The notes: generated by a model not told the origin, from the sequence alone. A stretch of 6,800 nt of DNA from Candidatus Moraniibacteriota bacterium (GCA_030592425.1 JAUVJK010000045.1:1-6800), one strand, 5' to 3'. Shown: positions 1 to 4,556, counted from the stretch's first letter. A program made the numbers and translations.

Positions 1-2
1 AG

Positions 3-158
3 CATGTGCGAAAACTGTCGAAAAATAGTACGTATAGCTATTCAGTGATCTTGCCAAAAGAGATCATTGCGAAGTATGGGTGGCGCAATAAGCAAAAACT
101 TGTGATCGAGGACAAAGGCAACGGACGCCTCCAAATCCGTGACTGGAGAAAACGATAA
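3..158 (+). CDS. SpoVT/AbrB (MazE-like) DNA-binding protein, 5' end at the window edge
   Basis: An open frame enters from the left edge and ends at TAA 156-158. It could start at GTG 6-8, giving a 50-residue protein, or upstream of the window; the ribosome binding site is not visible. The core reads SYSVILPKEIIAKYGW, then KLVIED and LQIRDW. This is the hallmark of the swapped-hairpin SpoVT/AbrB/MazE fold (a beta strand, (I/L)PKEI helix, then a K-L-x-I-E strand). Such proteins are dimeric DNA-binding transition-state regulators or antitoxins, and short stand-alone versions are frequent in Patescibacteria. The basic C-terminus (DWRKR) fits DNA contact. No toxin partner is recognisable downstream: the next gene has its own promoter and does not resemble MazF or PIN proteins. 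The family call is fairly sure; regulator versus antitoxin cannot be decided. Confidence 0.75.
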   Translation, partial: HVRKLSKNSTYSYSVILPKEIIAKYGWRNKQKLVIEDKGNGRLQIRDWRKR

Positions 159-236
159 AGCTGTTCGAAATATCTTGCACGATTGAGAGCGGACTAAAAA
201 ACCTTCAAATAGGCAATTTTGTAATATTTGAAGTGA

Positions 237-265
237 TTGACAGATGATATAGTAAGTGCTATAGT
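237..265 (+). promoter_or_regulatory. Sigma70-type promoter for the 301-861 gene
   Basis: TTGACA (237-242) and TATAGT (260-265) are separated by 17 bp, an almost ideal housekeeping promoter. The predicted start of transcription is near 272, leaving a leader of about 29 nt before ATG 301. The leader contains TGAGA-AAC-TCTCA (273-285). A second inverted repeat, CATCATA-GTTTT-TATGATG (288-306), includes the start codon. Confidence 0.75.
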
Positions 266-300
266 AGTCTGTTGAGAAACTCTCATCCATCATAGTTTTT

Positions 301-861
301 ATGATGAAATATCTACATTTACAACCGGAGAAAAAAGTGGAATTACTTACACCGAAGTATATTACGAAGGAAGTATGTCAGCAGGCTGTTGAGGCTGCGC
401 TTAGCCTTACCATGGTCAAGGGCGGCGTCCTGTATAACAAATTGAAACGCCACCAGTGCCACATCGTGGTTTTGGTACCAGCAATGGCAGATGCTCGTGC
501 AGATGATTATCCTGATTGGCCAGATTATCCAACGCGAGCTGAGCTTATTTACGAACAAAGTGTTGGTAAAGACCGAGGCTGGGGGCATAAGTATGACAGC
601 ATCGCGCGTTGCAAAGCTCTGCAGCTCTGGACAGGTCGCAATGATGATCGCACAGGGCCAATACCGCATCTTCTGTTCTCAGGGGATACACAGTACTGGG
701 GCGGCGTTTTTCGTCGGGGCTTTGTTGTCACATGTTCTGGCGTTCAGCCACACTTCGACAAGATGATTTCTGGGGTGACTTCAGATGGTATTGTCGCATT
801 GGCATATGATGCCTTTGTAAAAGACCCTGAGGTACAGTCCGGAGCTGACTTCCTGAGCTAA
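301..861 (+). CDS. Conserved-looking hypothetical protein, distant GlcG/HbpS (heme-binding-like) resemblance
   Basis: This 186-residue protein has no signal peptide or membrane segment, so it is probably cytoplasmic. I do not recognise it firmly. The arrangement recalls the GlcG/HbpS fold: an N-terminal helix (about residues 22-37), a strand (HIVVLVPAM, 54-62), a helix DSIARCKALQLW (99-110) matching the 'KA..A' helix of that family, and a stretch with GG (134-135), FVVTCSGVQPHFDK (141-154) and a final helix, like the family's G-A-I-G-V-S-G-x-x-P-x-x-D pattern. The insert PDWPDYPTRAELIYE (71-85) is not typical. The resemblance is pattern-level only, so heme or cofactor binding is not established. 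ATG 301 follows the promoter sensibly; ATG 304 is an alternative. There is no clear Shine-Dalgarno, and the start codon lies in a 7-bp hairpin. All arginine codons I read are CGN, unlike the Fic gene next door. Confidence 0.8.
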   Translation: MMKYLHLQPEKKVELLTPKYITKEVCQQAVEAALSLTMVKGGVLYNKLKRHQCHIVVLVPAMADARADDYPDWPDYPTRAELIYEQSVGKDRGWGHKYDSIARCKALQLWTGRNDDRTGPIPHLLFSGDTQYWGGVFRRGFVVTCSGVQPHFDKMISGVTSDGIVALAYDAFVKDPEVQSGADFLS

Positions 862-885
862 TCACGCGAATAACTTTTCGCACAC

Positions 886-928
886 AACCACCTAATCAAT
901 AATGAAAATTGTTGAGAGGGTGGTTTTT
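886..928 (+). terminator. Probable intrinsic terminator after the 301-861 gene
   Basis: AACCACC (886-892) pairs with GGTGGTT (919-925), ending in a run of five T (924-928). The 26-nt loop contains a small inner CAAT/ATTG pairing. A separate short hairpin GCGAA/TTCGC (866-881) directly follows the stop codon. The T run is short and the loop large, so efficiency may be moderate. Confidence 0.5.
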
Positions 929-957
929 ACTTTTCTCTGATGAGGTTTTGGATATTA

Positions 958-1086
958 TAACGGTTTTACTTGCAAAAACCGTTAATATGTAGCTAATCTA
1001 ATGTATATTAACGGAAAACTTATCAAAAACCGTTAAAAAGTTAGTATATTATGATATTTTAACGGTTTTACTTGCAAAAATCGTTA
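958..1086. repeat. Three 27-bp palindromic operator-like repeats, 51-bp period
   Basis: Three units, each beginning TAACGG and ending (C/T)CGTTA, lie at 958-984, 1009-1035 and 1060-1086. Each is 27 bp and their centres are 971, 1022 and 1073, exactly 51 bp apart. Units 1 and 3 differ at one position of 27, and both have arms TAACGGTTTT and AAAA(C/T)CGTTA around the loop ACTTGCA. Unit 2 keeps the outer arms (TTAACGG/CCGTTAA) but has a different centre. Unit 3 extends to ATTTTAACG/CGTTAAAAT (1056-1064/1082-1090). A further TAACG at 1111-1115, inside the Fic coding start, keeps the 51-bp register. The position immediately upstream of Fic, with unit 3 covering the likely -35 box, suggests repressor binding sites on roughly one DNA face. 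Confidence 0.85.
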
Positions 1087-1100
1087 AAATATGCTAGGAT
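1072..1100 (+). promoter_or_regulatory. Candidate promoter of the Fic gene, extended -10
   Basis: TTGCAA (1072-1077) lies 17 bp from TAGGAT (1095-1100). The -10 box is preceded by TGC, giving an extended -10. The -35 box sits in the third palindrome, so binding there would block RNA polymerase. The predicted start of transcription (about 1106-1108) coincides with the ATG at 1107, which would make a leaderless message. Alternatively AGGA (1096-1099) acts as a Shine-Dalgarno 7 nt before the ATG and transcription starts further upstream. Both readings cannot hold for the same transcript. Confidence 0.45.
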
Positions 1101-1106
1101 TGTGGC

Positions 1107-1997
1107 ATGTTAACGAAAAAACAACAAAAGAATATTAAATCCTTGAGAGAAGACTTTCTCTTACTATCTGCAGGTAAAGAGCAATTATTGCAAATAATCT
1201 CTGAAGCGGAGGTTTTTGAGCAGGTTTATAACTCAAATGCTATTGAGAACTCGACTTTGACGATTGAAGAAACGGAGAAGATTCTCTTGGAAATTGATCT
1301 TGATCGTTATGTTTCTGAACGGGAGATCTTTGAAGCGAAAAATTTAGCGCGTGTTACAGAATACATCAATAAAAAAGCAAAGGATAAAGAACTTGATAGT
1401 GACATGACATTGTTTTTACATAAAGCATTGATTTCGAGTATTGACAATGAAATAGCGGGAAGATTTAGGAGAGAAGGAGAATTTGTGAGAGTTGGCAATC
1501 ATATTGCACCAGCACCAGAAAAAATAGAGAGAAATATTAATAATCTTTTTTTGGAATATAAGTTTGATACACGTACACATATCAGTGAAAAAATTGCGAA
1601 ATTTCATTTAGCTTTTGAGACATTTCACCCATTTAATGACGGCAATGGTCGTATTGGGCGATCTCTCAATAATTATTTGTTGATTAGAGATGATTTCGTT
1701 CCTATCAATATTAGATTCATGGATCGAGCAGAGTACTATCGTGCTTTTAAGGAATATAACTTATCTGGAGATATAGGAGTCATGGAAGGTATTATCTACA
1801 GAGCGCTTGTGAATAGTTATCATAAAAGAATTGCATACCTAAAAAATCTAGAAATTATCACGTTAAGTGATTATGCAAAGAGAAGTAAATTATCTCATGC
1901 GAATTTGATCAATAAGGCTAAGCGACAAACGATCTCAGCATTTCGTGAAAAAGGTGTTTGGAAGATTGGTGTTGATGAAGGTGTAAAAGCCAAATAG
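1107..1997 (+). CDS. Fic-domain protein (putative AMP transferase) with N-terminal inhibitory motif and C-terminal HTH
   Basis: The protein has 296 residues. The Fic active-site loop HPFNDGNGRIGR (174-185) is intact: catalytic H174, D178 for metal, N180 and R182 for the nucleotide phosphates. Fic enzymes with this complete motif usually transfer AMP from ATP to a hydroxyl side chain of a target protein; some also reverse the reaction. The N-terminal part (about 35-60) carries SNAIEN (43-48), matching the (S/T)xxxE(G/N) inhibitory helix, in which E47 would block productive ATP binding. FRREGEFVRVGNH (120-132) fits the target-docking flap. Residues 251-288 (ITLSDYAKRSKLSH, then ISAFREKGVWKIG) resemble an excisionase/MerR-type helix-turn-helix, so the protein may bind DNA. 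About half of its arginines (11 of 21) use AGA/AGG, against 1 of 20 in prfA, suggesting recent acquisition. Its target is unknown. It lies between an operator array and a terminator, as a single-gene unit. Confidence 0.92.
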   Translation: MLTKKQQKNIKSLREDFLLLSAGKEQLLQIISEAEVFEQVYNSNAIENSTLTIEETEKILLEIDLDRYVSEREIFEAKNLARVTEYINKKAKDKELDSDMTLFLHKALISSIDNEIAGRFRREGEFVRVGNHIAPAPEKIERNINNLFLEYKFDTRTHISEKIAKFHLAFETFHPFNDGNGRIGRSLNNYLLIRDDFVPINIRFMDRAEYYRAFKEYNLSGDIGVMEGIIYRALVNSYHKRIAYLKNLEIITLSDYAKRSKLSHANLINKAKRQTISAFREKGVWKIGVDEGVKAK

Positions 1998-2024
1998 ATA
2001 ACAGGACTTTATTTCAGGCAAAAA

Positions 2025-2050
2025 CAAAACCCCGGGTTTCCGGGGTTTTG
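2025..2050. terminator. Symmetric (bidirectional) intrinsic terminator between convergent genes
   Basis: CAAAACCCCGG (2025-2035) and CCGGGGTTTTG (2040-2050) form a perfect 11-bp stem around GTTT. The A-rich left flank becomes a T-rich tract on the minus strand, so it should stop transcription of both the Fic gene (+) and the acidic membrane protein gene (-). The minus-strand T tract is the longer one. Confidence 0.85.
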
Positions 2051-2092
2051 TCGCTGTAAAGGAACAGTGAAGTTTTGTTTCAATCTTTTCTT

Positions 2093-3145
2093 TTAGTAGC
2101 CTGCAGCCGATGCGTATGGCTGGAGATTTTGAAGTTGAGCGTCTGATAGTGTGTGAGCACTAGCAATTGCTTCATTGATCAAGGTTTTGGAAAACTCCAC
2201 TGTGTCACCGACGTAGAGTGGGCCAGTGTGGCCAACATTCTTTTGCATGTAGTCTTCGATATAGACTTTGTGCGCGCCAGTAAGTGTAGTGTCAGGATTC
2301 TTTTCGAGAGAATTTGCGAGTGCACGTCGCGCGAGATGTGTTACACCGTCTCCAGTTGTTGCTGTCTCTACAAATGATTCACTTGTTTCGATACTTGTGT
2401 CAGCTGGTATTTCTTCTGTTGGTGTTACTTCGTCAACTGCGTCAGTCGTCTCATCCTCTGTAGATGCAGCTTGTTCTTCTGCGAGTTTCTGTTCTTCTGC
2501 TTCGATCTTGTCTTTGACGCTCATTGCGCCAGCTTTGATCTTGGCAAGAAGTGCAGATCCTGCTTCTTTCGCAGCATCTTTCTTTTCTTGAATCTCTTCC
2601 TCGGTCATTTCTGTTGATTCTTCGGTTGCGTCTTCTGTCACTTCTTCTTGAGCGTCTTCAGTTGGCTCCTGTGTGACTTCTTCTGCGTCATCCGTAGATG
2701 TTTTCGTTGTTTCCTCTGTTGGCGCTTCTTCTACTGCCTCATCCGTATTGTCAGTGGAAGCGGCGTCTTCAGTTACCGTACCTTGCTCGTCCTTCTCATC
2801 TTCAACGAGTTCGTCAAGACCAGTCGTATCTTCCGTTACTTCCGGTGCTGTACCGATCACAACAGTATTTGTCGTGTCAACGTCTTCAGCAGAATCTTGT
2901 GTTGCATCTTCATCAGAGATCTCTTTCTCTTCAATTACAACACTTGTTTCTGTTGTATCCGTTTTTGCTACTTGTGGTGCATCTGTTCGTTTTGAATAAG
3001 AGTAGATGCCGCCAGCAAGGAGTGCGACGATAATGATACTGACGATAATGCGGAGATTGTCCTGAAACCATTGGCCAATGCCACCGCTTTCATTTTCATC
3101 TTGAACATCATCATCTTTAGTCTCTTGGTTTTGTTCTTCTGTCAT
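2093..3145 (-). CDS. Single-pass membrane protein with long acidic low-complexity region and conserved-looking C-terminal domain
   Basis: I chose the ATG at 3145-3143, giving 350 residues. AAAGGTGA (3161-3154) precedes it by 8 nt, whereas the in-frame GTG at 3157 lies inside that ribosome binding site. Residues 1-30 are acidic and 32-51 form one membrane helix (IIVSIIIVALLAGGIY). Residues 60-180 and 227-256 are low-complexity T/E/D/A sequence, presumably disordered and strongly negative. Residues 180-226 look like a charged alpha-helix. The last 94 residues (257-350) look folded: GDGVTHLARRAL (265-276), VYIEDYMQKNVG, then YVGDTVEFS (about 311-319) and a helix rich in A and L. The paired 'GD-x-V' elements faintly recall LysM, but this is not a firm match. 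Topology is ambiguous, because the positive charges (SKR) follow the helix. It may be an envelope protein with a spacer stalk. No function is assigned. Confidence 0.85.
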   Translation of the reverse strand: MTEEQNQETKDDDVQDENESGGIGQWFQDNLRIIVSIIIVALLAGGIYSYSKRTDAPQVAKTDTTETSVVIEEKEISDEDATQDSAEDVDTTNTVVIGTAPEVTEDTTGLDELVEDEKDEQGTVTEDAASTDNTDEAVEEAPTEETTKTSTDDAEEVTQEPTEDAQEEVTEDATEESTEMTEEEIQEKKDAAKEAGSALLAKIKAGAMSVKDKIEAEEQKLAEEQAASTEDETTDAVDEVTPTEEIPADTSIETSESFVETATTGDGVTHLARRALANSLEKNPDTTLTGAHKVYIEDYMQKNVGHTGPLYVGDTVEFSKTLINEAIASAHTLSDAQLQNLQPYASAAGY

Positions 3146-3153
3146 ATGAAACT

Positions 3154-3161
3154 TCACCTTT
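3154..3161 (-). promoter_or_regulatory. Shine-Dalgarno AAAGGTGA deciding the start of the acidic membrane protein
   Basis: Read on the minus strand, AAAGGTGA pairs well with the 3' end of 16S rRNA and sits 8 nt from ATG 3145. This favours the ATG over the GTG at 3157-3155, which is part of the motif itself. Confidence 0.75.
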
Positions 3162-3168
3162 CTAGTAT

Positions 3169-3234
3169 GTATGAGTAAATAAATTCGCTCATACTAAGTA
3201 ATTATATTGTTAAAATACAGCTTTCGTTGAAGCT
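3169..3234 (-). promoter_or_regulatory. Promoter and 5' stem-loop of the acidic membrane protein gene
   Basis: A perfect TATAAT lies at 3206-3201 on the minus strand. The best -35 candidate, TTCAAC (3231-3226), is 19 bp away and poor. It sits in the short inverted repeat AGCTT/AAGCT (3219-3234). Transcription would begin near 3194, exactly at the stem-loop CTCATAC/GTATGAG (3188-3194 with 3169-3175). TAGTATG (3163-3169) can pair with the overlapping CATACTA (3190-3196) as an alternative fold. The stem may protect the 5' end of the message or control access to the ribosome binding site just downstream. Confidence 0.5.
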
Positions 3235-3320
3235 ATCGACTTAGCGTCTGTTCACAGTCTCCACCATCTGCGTAAAACACGAAGATCACTTTGCATGTGA
3301 GATTGTAAACAGACCCAAAG

Positions 3321-3329
3321 TGTGAATAA
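3321..3329 (-). promoter_or_regulatory. DnaA-box-like nonamer
   Basis: On the minus strand this reads TTATTCACA, matching the TTATNCACA DnaA-box consensus. It lies in the intergenic region upstream of the DUF456 gene and partly overlaps the inverted repeat CACTTTG/CAAAGTG (3287-3293/3316-3322). One isolated match can arise by chance. Confidence 0.35.
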
Positions 3330-3366
3330 CAAATTAATTGTACAGGTGTCTAAAAAGCCCGTCAAC

Positions 3367-3395
3367 TAGACAAAGTACGCAAATTTTGTTCTAAT
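3367..3395 (+). promoter_or_regulatory. Candidate promoter of the DUF456 gene
   Basis: TAGACA (3367-3372) and TCTAAT (3390-3395) are 17 bp apart, each one base off the consensus. The predicted start is near 3402, leaving a leader of about 45 nt that has no Shine-Dalgarno close to ATG 3447. Confidence 0.5.
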
Positions 3396-3446
3396 GAAGG
3401 ACAGAAAGGTAAAAGTGTGGTCCAATAAATATTTCTCGCACATTCT

Positions 3447-3926
3447 ATGTTTGAAACAATTCTCTTGATCATTGTGATCATCATTTTCATCGTCGGGATC
3501 GCTGGTATCGTCTTGCCAGGTATTCCAAGCTTACCCGTGATCTTCCTTGGCGTCGTGATCTATGCTTTTTTTACAGATTTTGCAACGGTTGGGTGGAAAG
3601 CGATCCTTGTAATTGGTTTGATTGCACTCCTTGGGACGCTTTTGGATTTCTTTGCAACGCTCCTTGGTGCAAAAAAGTTTGGTGCAAGTCGGTGGGGACT
3701 TCTTGGTGCAGTGGTCGGTAGTATCGTTGGCATCTTTTTTGGTCCTGTTGGTATGATCATCGGCGCATTTATCGGCGCAATCGTTTTGGAATATTTCAAA
3801 GATGCAAATTTCAAAAAGTCACTCGGTGCAGGTGTTGGTACGTTCATTGGTTTTATTTTTGGTACGGTGATGAAAGTCGTCTTCGCGATCATGATGATCA
3901 TTCTTTTTTTCTTCGCGTTATTCTAG
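3447..3926 (+). CDS. DUF456 family integral membrane protein
   Basis: The protein has 159 residues, close to the usual family length. Nearly all of it is hydrophobic, with about five or six membrane segments (roughly 3-24, 28-44, 52-73, 84-98, 100-116, 127-158). DUF456 features are present: an N-terminal helix ending in GIVLPGIPSLP (20-30), YAFFTDFATVGW (39-50), DFFATLLGAKKFGASRWG (67-84), then glycine-rich segments GAVVGSIVGIFFGPVGMIIG and GAGVGTFIGFIFGTVMK. The family is widespread in bacteria, with no settled biochemical role. The paired Gly-rich segments suggest tightly packed helices, perhaps a small transporter or channel, but this is inference. ATG 3447 is chosen because an in-frame stop (TAA 3426-3428) lies just upstream and the family normally begins at this point. 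No Shine-Dalgarno is visible. The gene appears monocistronic, and no convincing GC-rich terminator follows it. Confidence 0.9.
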   Translation: MFETILLIIVIIIFIVGIAGIVLPGIPSLPVIFLGVVIYAFFTDFATVGWKAILVIGLIALLGTLLDFFATLLGAKKFGASRWGLLGAVVGSIVGIFFGPVGMIIGAFIGAIVLEYFKDANFKKSLGAGVGTFIGFIFGTVMKVVFAIMMIILFFFALF

Positions 3927-3974
3927 AAAAATACACAACATGTAATAGTTTGTGCATGTCTATAAAAATATTTA

Positions 3975-3994
3975 TTACAAAATATGTTTTGTAA
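3975..3994. repeat. Perfect 8-bp inverted repeat
   Basis: TTACAAAA (3975-3982) and TTTTGTAA (3987-3994) flank TATG. It is the first of four closely spaced inverted repeats in the AT-rich gap before the histone-like gene, and ends 4 bp before the DnaA-box match at 3999. Confidence 0.7.
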
Positions 3995-3998
3995 AAAG

Positions 3999-4007
3999 TT
4001 ATCCACA
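3999..4007 (+). promoter_or_regulatory. Perfect consensus DnaA box
   Basis: TTATCCACA is the high-affinity DnaA box. Around it are weaker 7-of-9 matches (AAATACACA 3929-3937, TGTGCATGT 3951-3959, TATTGCACA 4023-4031 read loosely) in very AT-rich DNA. It could be a DnaA-controlled promoter element, part of an origin, or chance. Confidence 0.45.
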
Positions 4008-4046
4008 AAAAAAGTTTTTTGCTATTGCACAAAAAACTTTTTTTGT
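4005..4046. repeat. Perfect 17-bp inverted repeat (AT-rich hairpin)
   Basis: The arm at 4005-4021 (ACAAAAAAAGTTTTTTG) is exactly complementary to that at 4030-4046, around an 8-nt loop CTATTGCA. As RNA it would form a long A-U stem and might act as a weak terminator for DUF456. As DNA it covers the region from the DnaA box to the -10 box of the next promoter and could be an operator or cruciform site. Confidence 0.85.
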
Positions 4047-4054
4047 TGTATAAT
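4025..4054 (+). promoter_or_regulatory. Promoter of the histone-like gene, overlapped by palindromes
   Basis: A perfect TATAAT lies at 4049-4054. The best -35 element, TTGCAC (4025-4030), is 18 bp away and matches only its TTG, so activation or strong dependence on the -10 is likely. The palindrome GTTGTAT/ATACAAC (4045-4051/4059-4065) straddles the -10 box and the start point near 4061. CAACA/TGTTG (4062-4074) follows it. The leader to ATG 4168 is about 107 nt. Confidence 0.55.
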
Positions 4055-4155
4055 TTAGATACAACATGCTGTTGCAAAAAATATTGTAACATCATGGAAC
4101 ACAAAAATATTTTCATAAAAATATTGTTTGTAATAACAAATAAAAAATAGAAAGC

Positions 4156-4161
4156 GAGGTG
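4156..4161 (+). promoter_or_regulatory. Shine-Dalgarno GAGGTG deciding the start of the histone-like gene
   Basis: GAGGTG lies 6 nt before ATG 4168 and is the best ribosome binding site in the window. The in-frame GTG at 4159 is part of this motif and is therefore not the start. Confidence 0.85.
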
Positions 4162-4167
4162 ACAATT

Positions 4168-4482
4168 ATGGCAGCAAAAAAGAAAGCAACAAAAAAACGT
4201 AAAGCAACAAAGAAAACTGCAAAACGTAAGCCGGCTAAAAAGACAACAAAGCGAAAGGCAGTAAAGAAAACTGCAAAACGTAAGCCAGCAAAAAAGACAA
4301 CAAAGCGTAAAGCAGCTAAAAAGACAACAAAGCGTAAGGCAGTAAAGAAAACTGCAAAACGTAAGCCAGCGAAAAAGACAACAAAACGCAAGGCTACGAA
4401 AAAAACTGCGAAGCGTAAACCAGCGAAAAAGACAACAAAGCGCAAAGCAGCGAAAAAAACAACACGTCGAAAGCGTCGCTAG
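4168..4482 (+). CDS. Lysine/arginine-rich histone-H1-like repeat protein
   Basis: The protein has 104 residues with 59 Lys/Arg and no acidic or aromatic residue. After MAAKKKATK, residues 10-99 are ten tandem 9-residue units of the form KRK-x-x-KKT-(A/T), ending RRKRR. The x-x pair is AT, PA, AV or AA. There is no folded domain, so it is in effect a free histone-H1-type tail, as in bacterial H1-like proteins (for example Chlamydia HctB or the tail of Pseudomonas AlgP). It presumably binds and compacts nucleic acid by charge; RNA or ribosome association is also possible. Units 1-5 (10-54) and 6-10 (55-99) are near-identical blocks, pointing to an internal duplication. The strong Shine-Dalgarno and strong terminator suggest abundant expression. 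The upstream AT-rich palindromic region may bind this protein or DnaA, but that is speculation. Confidence 0.9.
   Translation: MAAKKKATKKRKATKKTAKRKPAKKTTKRKAVKKTAKRKPAKKTTKRKAAKKTTKRKAVKKTAKRKPAKKTTKRKATKKTAKRKPAKKTTKRKAAKKTTRRKRR
4195..4464 (+). repeat. Ten 27-bp tandem coding repeats, arranged as a duplicated 135-bp block
   Basis: Ten 27-bp units encode KRKxxKKT(A/T). Block 4195-4329 (five units) and block 4330-4464 encode 45-residue segments that differ at only two positions (T14/V59 and V32/T77). Codons differ synonymously between units (AAA/AAG, CGT/CGC/CGA, GCA/GCG/GCT), so the duplication is not very recent, or recombination is countered by codon drift. Confidence 0.9.
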
Positions 4483-4510
4483 TTTCGTTTTTCGATTTCA
4501 ACATACAGGA

Positions 4511-4539
4511 ATCCCGCAACAGCGGGGTTTTTGTTTTTT
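4511..4539 (+). terminator. Strong intrinsic terminator of the histone-like gene
   Basis: ATCCCGC (4511-4517) pairs with GCGGGGT (4522-4528, one G-T pair) around AACA, followed by a T-rich tract broken by one G (4528-4539). It lies 29 bp after the stop codon. On the minus strand no T tract follows the stem, so prmC, which converges from the right, does not obviously use it. Confidence 0.88.
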
Positions 4540-4556
4540 CTAACGAAGTCATTATG

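Noticed and set aside
42..293. 83-codon minus-strand open frame
   Set aside because: It overlaps the AbrB-like coding sequence and the TTGACA/TATAGT promoter, and the protein shows no family features.
159..300. tRNA or small structured RNA gene between the first two genes
   Set aside because: No cloverleaf or T-loop sequence is present; the stretch is explained by a promoter and short leader.
3..861. Toxin-antitoxin pair formed by the AbrB-like protein and the 301-861 protein
   Set aside because: The second gene has its own strong promoter 79 bp after the first stop and does not resemble MazF, PIN or other known toxins.
958..1086. CRISPR array or plasmid iterons
   Set aside because: There are only three units, palindromic, with AT-rich spacers and no cas or rep gene nearby. 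They sit directly on a promoter, so operators fit better.
2268..3033. Plus-strand Ser/Val- and Cys/Phe-rich open frames
   Set aside because: They are shadows of the T/E/D-rich minus-strand coding sequence, without start signals.
3158..3446. Structured non-coding RNA in the divergent intergenic region
   Set aside because: GTCTGTT/AACAGAC (3246-3252/3308-3314) and CACTTTG/CAAAGTG (3287-3293/3316-3322) can pair but cross each other, and there is no terminator, so the evidence is too thin.
3394..3468. 24-codon ORF overlapping the start of the DUF456 gene
   Set aside because: Its ATG lies in the predicted -10 box, so it would not be in the main transcript, and the peptide is unremarkable.
3898..4116. 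72-codon minus-strand open frame across the AT-rich gap
   Set aside because: It runs through the palindromes and the promoter, its composition is that of random AT-rich DNA, and it has no ribosome binding site.
4113..4445. Antisense open frame with a hydrophobic FF/RF/V repeat protein
   Set aside because: It is the exact complement of the Lys/Arg repeat codons and has no ribosome binding site. The strong Shine-Dalgarno and terminator support the plus strand.
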